From NCBI GenBank assembly GCA_027946365.1, contig JAPEUQ010000012.1:1-64000 (forward strand): 64,000 bases of DNA, given 5' to 3'. This DNA comes from Kalmusia sp. IMI 367209. Its lineage: Eukaryota > Ascomycota > Dothideomycetes > Pleosporales > Didymosphaeriaceae. Positions 49,201-61,200 of this stretch are shown piece by piece (positions within the stretch are counted from its first letter, which is position 1; each line of letters opens with the position of its first letter). The translations under genes were made by a program, and so were the position numbers. The notes beneath the pieces are model-generated. The model did no database searches, was not told where the DNA came from, and saw only the letters and a program-made list of their open reading frames with translations.

Positions 49201-52200
49201 GCAGTCTGGACCGCTATCGGAACCGTGGTCAGTGTCGGGCCAGCAATTACTTCGATTCCGGGTATCGAGACGTTTCGACCGCTGAGAGTGCTACCGAACG
49301 TTACATTCGTGGATCCCGAGTACTGGGCGAGGGTCAATGCCCAGGCACCACGGACGATATTCGAAGCCGTTACTGTCGATCTCGCATCCCACGACACTAG
49401 TGCGCGATGGCGGACACTTGAATCGGCAACAGGTTGGTATTGAGGGTGAGGTAGAGGCGGGAAGCTCTCATAGTTCGAGGTGTTGTTGATTATTTGGGAC
49501 TGCCAGAAACCTCGAGCAGCCTCGTCTTGTTCAGTCGCCCTCACATTCGAGATGAAGATGTTGTAATCCTGCAGCGGTGCGGGAGACATGTCTTCCTCGT
49601 AATAGCATTGGATTCGGTCAAAGATCATAGCAAGCGTCCAGCCATCATAGAGGCCATGATGCGCAGTGAAGACTAGGTAAATGCTCTCATTTGTGTTTAT
49701 GAGAGCATATCGGGCCAATTCATCGCCCAGACGAACTGGTGTTTGGCAATCGGCTGCCAGGTAACCATTGAGGTCGTCCGAAAATGACCACTGCATCTCT
49801 GTGCGAACCACAACCTGAAGGAAGCCATCCGTGCTAGCCTGGATGAAGCGAGTACGCAGGATACCCATATCCTCGCGAGTCCGGGCCCAGGCTTGTTGGA
49901 AACGAGAGACATCGAGGTTAGCAGAAAGCTTGTGGCAGCTTTGCATCATGTAGGCGCCATTCTCCTTCAGAGAAAGCGCCATCAGACCCTCCTGTAACGG
50001 ACTGCAAGGGTAAACGTCCTCGATCTGGTCCACCGAGATATTGCAAGCTGCGGCAGCCGCTGCTTGGACGTCGCCAACCAAGGGAGTACTCTCCGACCAA
50101 CGCATAAGGCTCGATAACGGTCGAGACGCCATCGTCGCTTTCCATAATCCGCTCGCAGCTCAAGGCCATCTTGGATAGAGTAGGGTTCTGGAAGATTGTC
50201 GCAACCGTCAGTCGTATACCCTTGTACCGAGCCATCGCTACGAGTTGCATCGCCCGGACGGAGTCTCCTCCAGAATTGATAAAGTTATCATCAGCTCCAA
50301 TTATACTACGATTTAGATGCAGTATGTCAGCCCAAAGCTCCTGGAGGACAACTTCCATTGGGCTTGACGGGGCACGCTTGGGGATCTTGTCGTTGAAGCA
50401 ACTCGTCAGTTCCTCGGCGGTCAATTGCTCGCCTAATTGGAGGAGCAAACGACGATCCGTCTTGCCGTTAGCTGTAATAGGGAATGCGCGCAAGGGAATG
50501 TATGCAGAGGGAAGCATGTACGGTGCCAACTGTGCCATGAGACCTTGCTCCAACTCAGGAATTCGCCTGGCGATGGTGGGCATAGCGGAAAGATGGAGAT
50601 CAACGCTCCCATTGACGCTATTTGAACCGGGGCAGATGAAGCAAGCGAGAACTCCTTCTCCTTGACGGTACTTTGGGTGGATGAGCTGGGCGGCCGATTG
50701 CCAGTGCGCGGGCAGCAGGCGCTGGACATGATGCTCCACCTCACCGAGCTCTAGGCGTTGGCCGCGCAGTTTAACCTGCGTGTCCTTGCGAGCGGCGAAA
50801 CTGATACTGCCATCAGGATTCTGTCGCACTAAGTCACCCGTCTTGTAGAACCGACGGGGCAGGGTCTGGGTCTGGGACGAACCCTCCGGGCAGGATTGTT
50901 GTCCAGGTGGGATTGGTGATGAAGGCGGCCTGGGTTTTGGTGGAATCATTAAGGTAGCCCCGAGCCAAAGTTGGTCCTTCTACCAGAAGCTCACCCACAC
51001 ATCCAATTGGCACAAGCTTGTTGTGGTCTGCGACGTTGGCGATCCAGAGCGAGGCTCCGACAGGATGACCTATATTCGCAGGGTCAGCGTCATGCTGTAG
51101 TCCGGGCCGGCACGAGCACCAGATGGAGCATTCTGCGGGCCCATACGTGTTGATCAAGCACAGTTTATCGTGCCACCTAGAAATATTAGTGTAGGTTGCA
51201 TGCTCGCCTCCTAGGGCTAGGGTCTTGAGGGTGGGAACTTCTCCCGCTTGTAATAACTCAGCCACCGTGGGAGTCAAGAAAGACCAGTTCACTTGCAGAT
51301 CGTTGATAGCCTTTGCCATATTATTAAAGCGGTCCTCTGGCGATGGGACACACACAGTCCCGCCCACCATTAATGTGGTGAAGATTTCGCCATTGCTGAC
51401 GTCGTACGTGTAAGCCGAGAACTGGAAGACACGGGAGTCAGGTCCGATGCGGAGCGCCAGAGCATGGGAGTGGACGCTAGAGCTCATCGCGCGGTGCTCA
51501 ATGATGATTCCCTTTGGCACGCCAGTACTACCTGAGGTAAAGAGTATGAATGCCGGGCTGTCTGGTTGCGCGCGGTGGTTTAGGCCTAGCGGCATGGTGG
51601 TAGAGGAGCCTTTCATATCCTTGAGGATGGCAGAATCCACGATGATGACTTGATCCACGATCCTTGATATTAATTCAGCATGCTCGGGAGCTGTAGCAGC
51701 AACTGTAGCTCTGCAATCACGGACAAGGCCTTCCAAGCGAGCTATCGGGTGTTTGGGATCCAACGCAATACAGGCGCCTCCTGCTTTCAAAACTGCCAGC
51801 ATGGTGACCACGGTCCAACCAGACTTGTCGAAGCACAGGGGAACGAAGACATTAGGCCCCACGGACGCGGCTCGGAGGCGCTGCGCAACGAAGCTGGAGA
51901 TGCGATCCAACTCCACGTAGGTGAAACGGACGTCCCAGGCGCAAACTGCTTCCTTGTCTGGGTTTGCCAGAGCCTGTTCGGCGATTATATCGTGGATACA
52001 GGTGTTGATCATTTCAGGACAGTCACCATTCCATGCTACCAACTCAGTGACATCGTGAGGATTGATCGAGCAAACAGAGTCAACTAGCTGGGTTCGGTCG
52101 CCCAATACTAAACAACAAAGTGTGTGCTCAAAGTGCCGCAAGATACGCTCCATCTGGGATGGGGCTATCACACTGGAGTCGAAGTGAGCACTAATCTTGA

Positions 52201-55200
52201 TTCCGCTCTCTGTAAGGCCACACTCGACCACAAGGGGATTTTCGAAGAAGCCGTTAGGAAGCTCGATACGAATAGGCTCTCTAAAAAGCAGGGAATCCTG
52301 GCTAATGTCCCACTGCTGCTGTATGACAAGGATATTCTGGAAGGCTGATGCCGCGCGAATCTCCGGGCTAATGTGCTGAATCTGCTGCAAACCAGTCTGT
52401 TCATGCTTCATCATTCTCGTGGCCTGTTCCTGGCAGGCCTGCAGATATTCATCAACTGACTTGGCCCCGTCGATCCGTGCACGGACTGGCACTGTGTTCA
52501 ATGTTGGACCCAGGATCCGGTCGACGCCTAGAAGAGCCATGTTTCGCCCATTGACCGTCAGGCCGTAGACGAAATCATCTGAGTTGGAGTACTGCGCAAC
52601 GACTAAGCTCCATGCTGCTCGGATAAATGTAGACTGAGTGAAGGAGTCTGACTTGGTTTGGTCCCAACCTGGTACTTGGCAGTGCCGATCGAGTCGCGAA
52701 TCGCTGGCTGGTTGATAGTTTTCAGAGGGGAGGCGGGGGAATTGATCACCGCTACCTCCAGATAGCTCTGAAGTCCAAAAGGCGTTCGATTCTGCTTCGT
52801 CACCGTCCTGAAGAGACTGGATGAAAGTATTGAAGGGTGTAAATGCAGAAGCCTGCCCAGTCCTATACTGATTCTCTACCATTTCTAGCACCAAAGGAAG
52901 CATCCACCCATCATAGATGGCATGATGTAGGGTCCACACGAACAAGTTCGCACCATCTGGCAATTTCACACACGCATACCGGGTCAAGGGGTCTCCAGTA
53001 CCCATTGCCGTCTCACGGTCCTCAGCTAGATAGGTGTCGAAGTCAGTACACAACTTCCAATTCGCGGGTTCATCGATGAGGACCGCTTGCAGTAGCCCAT
53101 TCTGAGGGCTTTCGAAGAGTCTCGTCCGAAGAATAGGTACCTCACGGATGACAGTGGACCAAGAACGCTGGAATCGCATAATGTCGATATCGGAGGGCAG
53201 GCGGAAGGGGATTTGGACAATGTATGCGCCCTGCCGTTTGACTGACAACGCCATCAATCCTTCCTGGAGGGGAGAGGATGGGTAGATGTCGTCAATAGCG
53301 GTGGATCCGCACAGAGAATTCATTGCCTGCCCCTTGATGCTCTCGATCTCGGAAGAAGGCAGGAGGGAGAACGGCTGGACATGGACAAACTCGCTGATAT
53401 GTCCCATTCGCAGCGCCATGTCGGCGAGAACGGGGTGGTCGAAGATTGCTGGCACTGTGAGGGTGATTCCTTGTTCTCGGGCAGCGGCAACCAGCCGAAC
53501 AGCCGCAATGGAGTCGCCTCCGAGCTCAATAAAATGGCTGTTTGACTTAACATGGGCAATATCTAGCCGCAGACACTTGACCCAGAGGCTCTGAAGCTGT
53601 TTCTCACGGGGATCGGTAATCTCCCGTCTCTCCTTGCCGCGGACAGAACAGGACAAAAGATCCTCCGCCGTGAGCTGGTTGCCGAACTCACGCAGCTTCC
53701 GACGATCTGTCTTTCCGGCTGCTGTCAGAGGCATATGCTCGAGGGGAATGTAGATGGTCGGGATCATATAAGATGGCATCCACTGGGCTAGATCCTTGGC
53801 GTATGTTGAGCAACCCTCCAAGACCATCTCAACGGCAAAAACGTCGAGCGCAAGGTCATCCTGGTACGTTTTATTATCGACGGAGACAAAACCTGCAAGC
53901 ATCGCGTCACCTCCCCGGTGCTTGGGCTGGATGACTTGCGCGGCGACCTTCCACTCCTTGGGCGCCAGTCTCTGCAGATTATGTTCTACTTCAGCCAGCT
54001 CAAACCGCTGGCCTCGCAGCTTAACTTGTTGATCCTTCCGACCAACATAATGCATTGTGCCATCCGCATTGAATTGCATCAGGTCTCCAGAGCGATAGAC
54101 ACGAGCTGGACCCGCCGCAAAGTCCTTCGCCCATACGGGTTTTTCAATGAACGAAGCATCAGTCTTCTCGCGGTTGTTCAGGTACATGCGGGCGAGAATG
54201 GGCCCGCCGATCAACAACTCTCCTACACAACCAACGGGGAGGAGACGTTGGGGGTCATTGATGTCCGCAATCCACGACGTGCACCCATAGCTGCGACCGA
54301 TGGTATCCGCCCGAAATCCCAGCTTCTGAACCGTGCTTCCATGACTGATGATGGTTGTCTCTGTTGGGCCATAGGCGACGACGATGGTGGTGGAGGAATG
54401 GCCCCAGATAGAAACTATATCCTCTCCAACGCGCTCACCACCGACGAGGATGTGCTTCAACGTAGGGACCTTGGTCGGGTTGATGTGACGAGCGACAGAC
54501 GGGGTCAACAGCGTCCAGGTGATGCGCATGCGATTGATCACGCCTTCAATGTCAGAGAGACGGTCCTCCTCCGAAGGCATGCAGACACATCCACCATGGG
54601 CAAGAGTTCCCATCATCTCGGTCAAACTAGCGTCGTATATGTAGGGCACGAACTGGAGAACACGCGAGTCAGAGTTCAGACCAAGGCCCTTACCGTGTTT
54701 CATGATGCTAGTGCAGAAGGCTTCGTGCTCGATCATAACACCCTTTGGTCGACCCGTAGTCCCGGAGGTGAAGATGATGTACGCCAGCGACCTTGGCTGT
54801 ACTCGTGGCAGGGGATGGGTAGAGCCCATCCGGGCAATATTCTGAGGAGATACTTCGACCATTGTCTCAACCAAGCCTTTACAAATGTCCATTTGAGCGG
54901 ATGATGCCACCAAGATCTTGGCTTGTAGATCCTCAATGATCATCTTTCTTCTCTCTTCCGGATGGGTTGGATCCAAGGGGACGAAGCCTCCTCCAGCCTT
55001 GAGGACCGCCAGCATTGCGATAATAACCCATGATGTTTTCTCGAAACAAAGCGGAACAGCTGTCTCAGGGCCGACTCCCAACTCAGCCAGATGGCGCGCA
55101 AGACTAGTCGACAAGTCATCTAGTTGTTTGTAGGTGAACTCACCATCCCAAGATTCGACCGCAGGAGCGTCAGCACGAGTCACGGCATGTTGAGAAATAA

Positions 55201-58200
55201 TATCATGTAGACATCCATCCACTGCCTGAGCGCCTTCTTTGTTCCACTCCTGCATACTTCTCTTATGAAACGAATCGACAAGATCCAAGTCACCAATCTG
55301 AAGGTGTGGTGTCTGGACTAGGGAATCGATTGCTTTGCTGAACGTACTGGCAACGTGAACAGCCAGGCCTTCACTAATATGTGATTCCCAGTGACTGAGA
55401 GACACTTGGACCTCTTCTCGACCGAACTGTCTCACATTGACAGAAACGTCATACTCAGTAGTTTCACGCCCAACAACACCCCTGAACACAATATCACCCC
55501 CTGACAGAGCTGCGGTCTTGGAAGGATAGACCTGACAGGAGACAATGGAGTTGAATAGATTCTGATTGCTCATGTTGAGAGCTTTTTGGATCTGCCCAAG
55601 TGAACATCCTTGATGATCCAGGCTTTTAGTGAAACTTTCTTGCAACTGTGCCATGACTTCCGCAAGGGTCATAGTGGGCGTCACGTCAAGACGATACACG
55701 AGCATATTGATGAACAGACCAACAGCCTCCTCAATGTCAGGGACAGGAATGTCACGGCCAGAAGTTAAATAGCCGAAGCACACCTTGTCGGTGGCAGCAT
55801 AGGCACGCAAAACCAAGGCCCATGCCGTCTGGATAAGGTTGGGCACCGTGACACCGCCGGCTTCGCAAGCAGCTATTAGTTCCGCAGAGCTGTCGATATT
55901 CACTGTGATTGTTTTCATTGTGCGAGGATTATTGAAGTTTTCGTTCAAAGTAGGGAAATGGCAAGGCTCAATTCCCCGAAGATAATCAGTCCAGTACGTG
56001 AGATCTTTCTCCGAATCGCGATTGTTGATATATTCGATGAAACCGCTGTATTTAGACCCAGGTGTTTCGGAGAGAGCCCCATTGTAGGCGCGGAGGAGCT
56101 CCTGTTGCAGAATGGGTAATGATGTCCCATCGATGACGACATGGCTGATTTCTAATTTACAGAAGACGGATCCTGCGTGGTTCTGGCAGAGAACAAGCTG
56201 ATGAGGGAGCCCAGAGCCGGTGAACTTCATGGGGTGTTGAGCTTCCAATGCGGAGAACGCGTCCTGATGAGCATCTAGCACGACGATGCGAGCTTTTGGA
56301 GTTCTGGCAACGACCTGATCAAATAGTCGATCATCGCACACGGCATCGACGATAGTGGTTCGCAGGATAGGATGGCGGTTAACGACCTGCTGCCAGGCAT
56401 TCGCGACCCGATCAACAGTCACTTCTGTCTTCTTGGATATCGGAGCAATCTCCCAAATTAGGCGTACTTCGTAGTTGCCCGTCCTCCTTGCTCCCCCGAG
56501 GAGCAGGTTTGTCTGCATAGGAGAGCACGGGTAAACGTCTTCAACTTCAGAGACATGTCGGATACCAATATGTGGCAACCGCTCGTCGACCAACGTTTTC
56601 AGATCGGATGAGGTCAACTCGAGCAGCGGGAAATCAGAGGACGTGAGCTCCAACTCCATATTCCCCAAGGTCTGAATAGTCTTACAAAGTACACGCTCAT
56701 ACGCAGCGATCCAGGAGCAGATCTGATCTTGGTACTTCATATCCTTGTTGTAGGTGACAGTAATCTGCATCTTGCCCTCCTCAACGACCGCAGTAATGTC
56801 AAACAGGGCCGTCCGGCGCATTTTTCCACTGACAACACCAATACCATTGGAGATGGATGCATCGACCCATTGTGGTTGCTGGAATATGCTCCTTTCGGCT
56901 TCATCGAGTCGATAGACACCTGCATAGTTGAACAAAACCTCCATATTCTCGTATTCGCCAGATACTTCTCGTCCATTGGGATGCAAGTACCGCGAAGCGA
57001 AGTATGACCAGCCATTAGTCTTGAGTGAGCGGCGAGCATCCTTCGTCCTTCGCACGGTTTCAATCAATGACTGTCCCTTCTCCACAGTCACGGCAATCGG
57101 GGCAATAGTGGTGAACCACCCGATAGTCCGAGGAAGGTCAATTGATTCATCCCATGCCTCGCGTCCATGTCCTTCATTGAAGATGGTTGGTGGCTGACGG
57201 TTTGTAAATATCTCCAGGAAGGAATGCGTCAGTGAGGATAGGAGGATATCGAGAGGCTGCGTCCGCAAAGCTTCGTTTGCAGGGCCAAGCAAGACGGCAG
57301 TTTTCTCCGCATCCAACGTGAATCGAGCAGTAACTGAGCCTTGGTACTTGTTCCCTGGACCATCTAGTCCCCAGTAAGAGTACGCTTCTACAGGGACAGC
57401 AAAATTCCCCGTGCCACTTGGAGGCAGGTGTTCGGAGGCATACTCGCGTTGCATATGTTGCCAGACCTGAAAGGAAATGGGTTTGTCGCTATGTAGGGAG
57501 CCGCTCTGGAGAACCTCACCCAGATCTTCCAGCAGGATGCGCCAAGAGACCAAGTCAATTACCAGGTGGTGAGCGGAGAAAAGGCATCGCTGTTCCTGGC
57601 CAATGCGAACGAGATCGACGGTGATCAAGGGTCCGGTTTCAATGTCCAGCTTGGTCTGACTCTCTGCAACCAGAGCAGGAATCTCCTCATCAGCATACAG
57701 TATCGACTCGATCACCCTGTACGAGCTCCTGACGTCACCCGTAATCATTTGGGTCCAGACCCCGTTTTTAGCCTTCTGGAATCGCGCTCGTAGCATTGAA
57801 TGCTGGCCGACCACAGCCTCCAAGGCCCTGTTCATGTCATTGAGAGTAACTGGCCTAGAAATGCGGAATAAGGCGCTCTGGTTGAAGTGGTTTTCACCCT
57901 CTGGTACGAGATCGAAGAAGAGTTGCTGAATAGGAGACAGCTGGAAGGGCTTCTCAACCGCCTCTTCAGCGAAGATAAACTGGTTCGCTCCGGTCTTTTC
58001 AATGCGCTCTGCAAGTGCTGCAATGGAAGTACTGTGCAGGACCTCGGCGAATGTCGTGGATATGCCTTGTTGCCGACTGAGGGCAACCACCTGCATGGCT
58101 GACATCGAGTCACCCCGAAGGCTCATGAAGGAGCGATTGAGGCAAATTCTGTCAGCTGGTGTATCCAGTACCCGAGTCCAAATATCCACCAGCTGTTTCT

Positions 58201-61200
58201 CAATCAGACTAAGAGGTCGGCCGAGGTCTTCCGATTCGCGGGTGGCGTGATCAATACCTTTTTCGGTCTCCTCATCGAGATTGTCTACCCATCGTAGGAC
58301 TTCCTTACGGTTTAACTTGCCAGAGACCAGCAGGGGGATGTGATGAACGAATATCCAGGCCGTGGGGACCATGTAGGGCGGCACTCTTGACGAAACATGG
58401 TCCTGGATCTGTGGCAGCAGTTCGGGCAGAGTCGATGACTGCACAAGGGTGATGGACTGTTCCTCAGATCCGATCACGTTGCTCGACTCAACATCCTGTA
58501 ATGACAGGACCGCAACAAGCTTATGGAGGTAGGGCCCGATTTTGGGAACAGTCACTACCGCATGTTGGACAAAAGCGCTAGTCGAGAGATGATGCTCTAC
58601 CTCCCCCATCTCAATACGTTGCCCGCGCAGCTTAACCTGATTATCACGACGGCCGGCGAACGCAATCGTTCCATCCGCGTTGTATCTAACCAGGTCCCCT
58701 GTCTTGTAAAACCGACGACCTTTACCACCAAAGCCCTGGCTCCAGGCAGGATCGTAGATGAACGAAGCGTGCGTCTTTTCCTCGTCGTTGAGATATCCCC
58801 TCGCAAGTATTGGCCCCTCAAGAAGAAGCTCTCCAATAGCACCGATCGGGGCGAGAATATCATGATCTTTCGTATCGACTACCCAAGACAATGAACCAAC
58901 ACCCCGTCCAAGGTTCTCTGGGGAGGTATCCGGCTTCAGGCCGCAAAGCGCCGAGGACCACACGGTCGTCTCGGCCGGCCCGTAAATATTGATAAGATGG
59001 ACGTTATCAGCCCATTTCGCAACTACGCCTTGAGAAACAGCTTCGCCCCCGAGAGATAGAGTCTTTAGAGACGATACATCGGCCGGGTTCAGCAAATTCG
59101 CCACGGAGGGTGTTAAATATGCCCAATTCACGTCCATGCGCATGATAGCTGATGCAAGATCATTCATTCGCTCCTCCTCGCAAGGGACGCAGACGCAGCC
59201 TCCGTACATCAAAGTGGTGAAAATCTCCCCGAGGCTCACATCAAAGGTGTAGGAAGCAAATTGAAGTGAACGAGAGTCAGGACCCAGTCGCATGACCGCA
59301 CCATGAGCACGAGCACTCGTGCAGAATGCTCTGTGTTCCAAGACAATGCCCTTGGGTACACCAGTGCTACCGGACGTGAAGACGATGAAAGCTGCGTTGC
59401 TTGGATTGACCGAAATCTTTTCGCTTGCTGAACTTCCCTGCTTCTTCCAAGCATCGGTAGATGGTCCAACCGGGATTATCTTCACGGAGCCACCATCAAG
59501 TAGACTCTGGTTGGCTTCGGAAGAGAGGATGATGGAAGCGCTCAGCTGTTTGATTATGCCCTGGAGACGCCCCTGTGGATGCTTAGGATTCAATGCAGCG
59601 CAGATTCCTCCTGCCTTGAGCGCGCCCAGCATAGCTACCACCGTCCACGAGGATTTCTCAAACAGTATAGGAATGGACGTCTCTGGCCCGATTCCGCAGC
59701 CTATTAGATACGCTGCCAGTTCGGATGATAGCCGGTCTAAATCACCATAGGTGAAAGTGCCATCCCATCCAGAGATAGCAACCTTCTGCGGATACTGCTG
59801 CACTTTTCTCGTAATCAGATCGTGGACACATGCATTCACGCTATCCGGGAGACTAGCGTTCCAGCACATAATATCTATCTTGTCAGCCGGACTGACAGTC
59901 TCAATCGTGCCTATTTTAATCGACTCGTTGGCGTCGAGCATTTGTGAAATGACGTGCTCTAGCTGGGCGACAGCCCTCGTAACCTGAGCCTCCTGGACGA
60001 TAGTCGAATCGAAACTAGCCCGAATCTCAATACTCGCGTCTTCCAGCGTGCATTCCAGAACGAGGGGAAAGGCCTTATCATTTGCCAGCTGCGGTGAGTA
60101 GTCCAAGGTAGCTGATCCTATGCCCTTCAACTCATTGCTCCACACTTTCGGTTGGATGATGAGGAGATTCTGGAATTGACACGCGGACCGTGTGGCAGCA
60201 TCAACAGTCATGATATTCTGCATACCGAATTGCTCGAAGGGGATCATTTCGGTCGTACTATCCTGCACAGACTGCAGGTATTCTTGCAGTGTTTTCTTTC
60301 GGTCGAACTGGACTCGAGTCGGGACCGTCGCGATAGTTGGTCCAAGGACATCCTCAATGCCCGGCAGCGAAGCATTTCGGCCCGCCACCGTGAGTCCAAA
60401 AGTGACTGAGTCGCCCCCCTCATACCGGTTCATGAGGAGCCCCCATGCGGCCTGGATGATTGTCGCTGTGGTGATTTGAGTGTTTCGTGGCCGGCGAGAC
60501 TCGATGCGGAGGGTGTAGACTGAATCCGCACGGGGCTGGTAGCGAGGAGCCGGAATGGCGGGGAAGACTGACGGGGCAGTGTCAGACAGTCGGCTCTGCC
60601 AGAAGTTTCTAGCCTTGTCGCCCTCGTTGGCTTGGGCGATGTATTTGACGAATCGGGTAAATCGGGGAGGGAGAGGAGGGACAATGCCTTGGTGGACCTG
60701 AACGAGGAACCGGGCGACGAGGGAAAGAGACCAGCCGTCATAGAGCGCGTGGTGAGCCGTCCACACAAGCTGACGCTGTCGAGTTACTGGGTTTTGGATA
60801 ATCGCGAAACGCATTAGAGCGTCTCCGAAGCCCATGGGGTACTGGCGGTCACTTTCGAGATGCTCTTCCAGGTTCGAGGCGCGTTGCCACTGCGGACGGT
60901 CCTTGACGACAACCTGGAGGAGACGTCCGCTGGACTCGGACTGCACGATGCGAGTCCGGAAGATAGGAACTAGCTGGAAGAGCATGTTCAGAGCAGATAA
61001 AATCTGATCCACGCGTGCGGAGGGTTCCAGAGCAATGACATGGCGGGCGACGTAGAGGTCGGTGCCAACAGAGATGCTCATGAGTCCTTCCTGCATCGGA
61101 GTGCAGACGGAGACGTCTTCGATGTCGTCCTGGTCCGTTTTACACAGAGCAGCGACTTCCACAACGAGTCCCTCCACGGAGATTCCTGCTGGGATCAATT

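Noticed and set aside
40188..50884. Frame changes in the NRPS explained as introns
   Set aside because: At each site the family sequence is continuous to within a few bases, leaving no room for an intron; a single-base change explains each.
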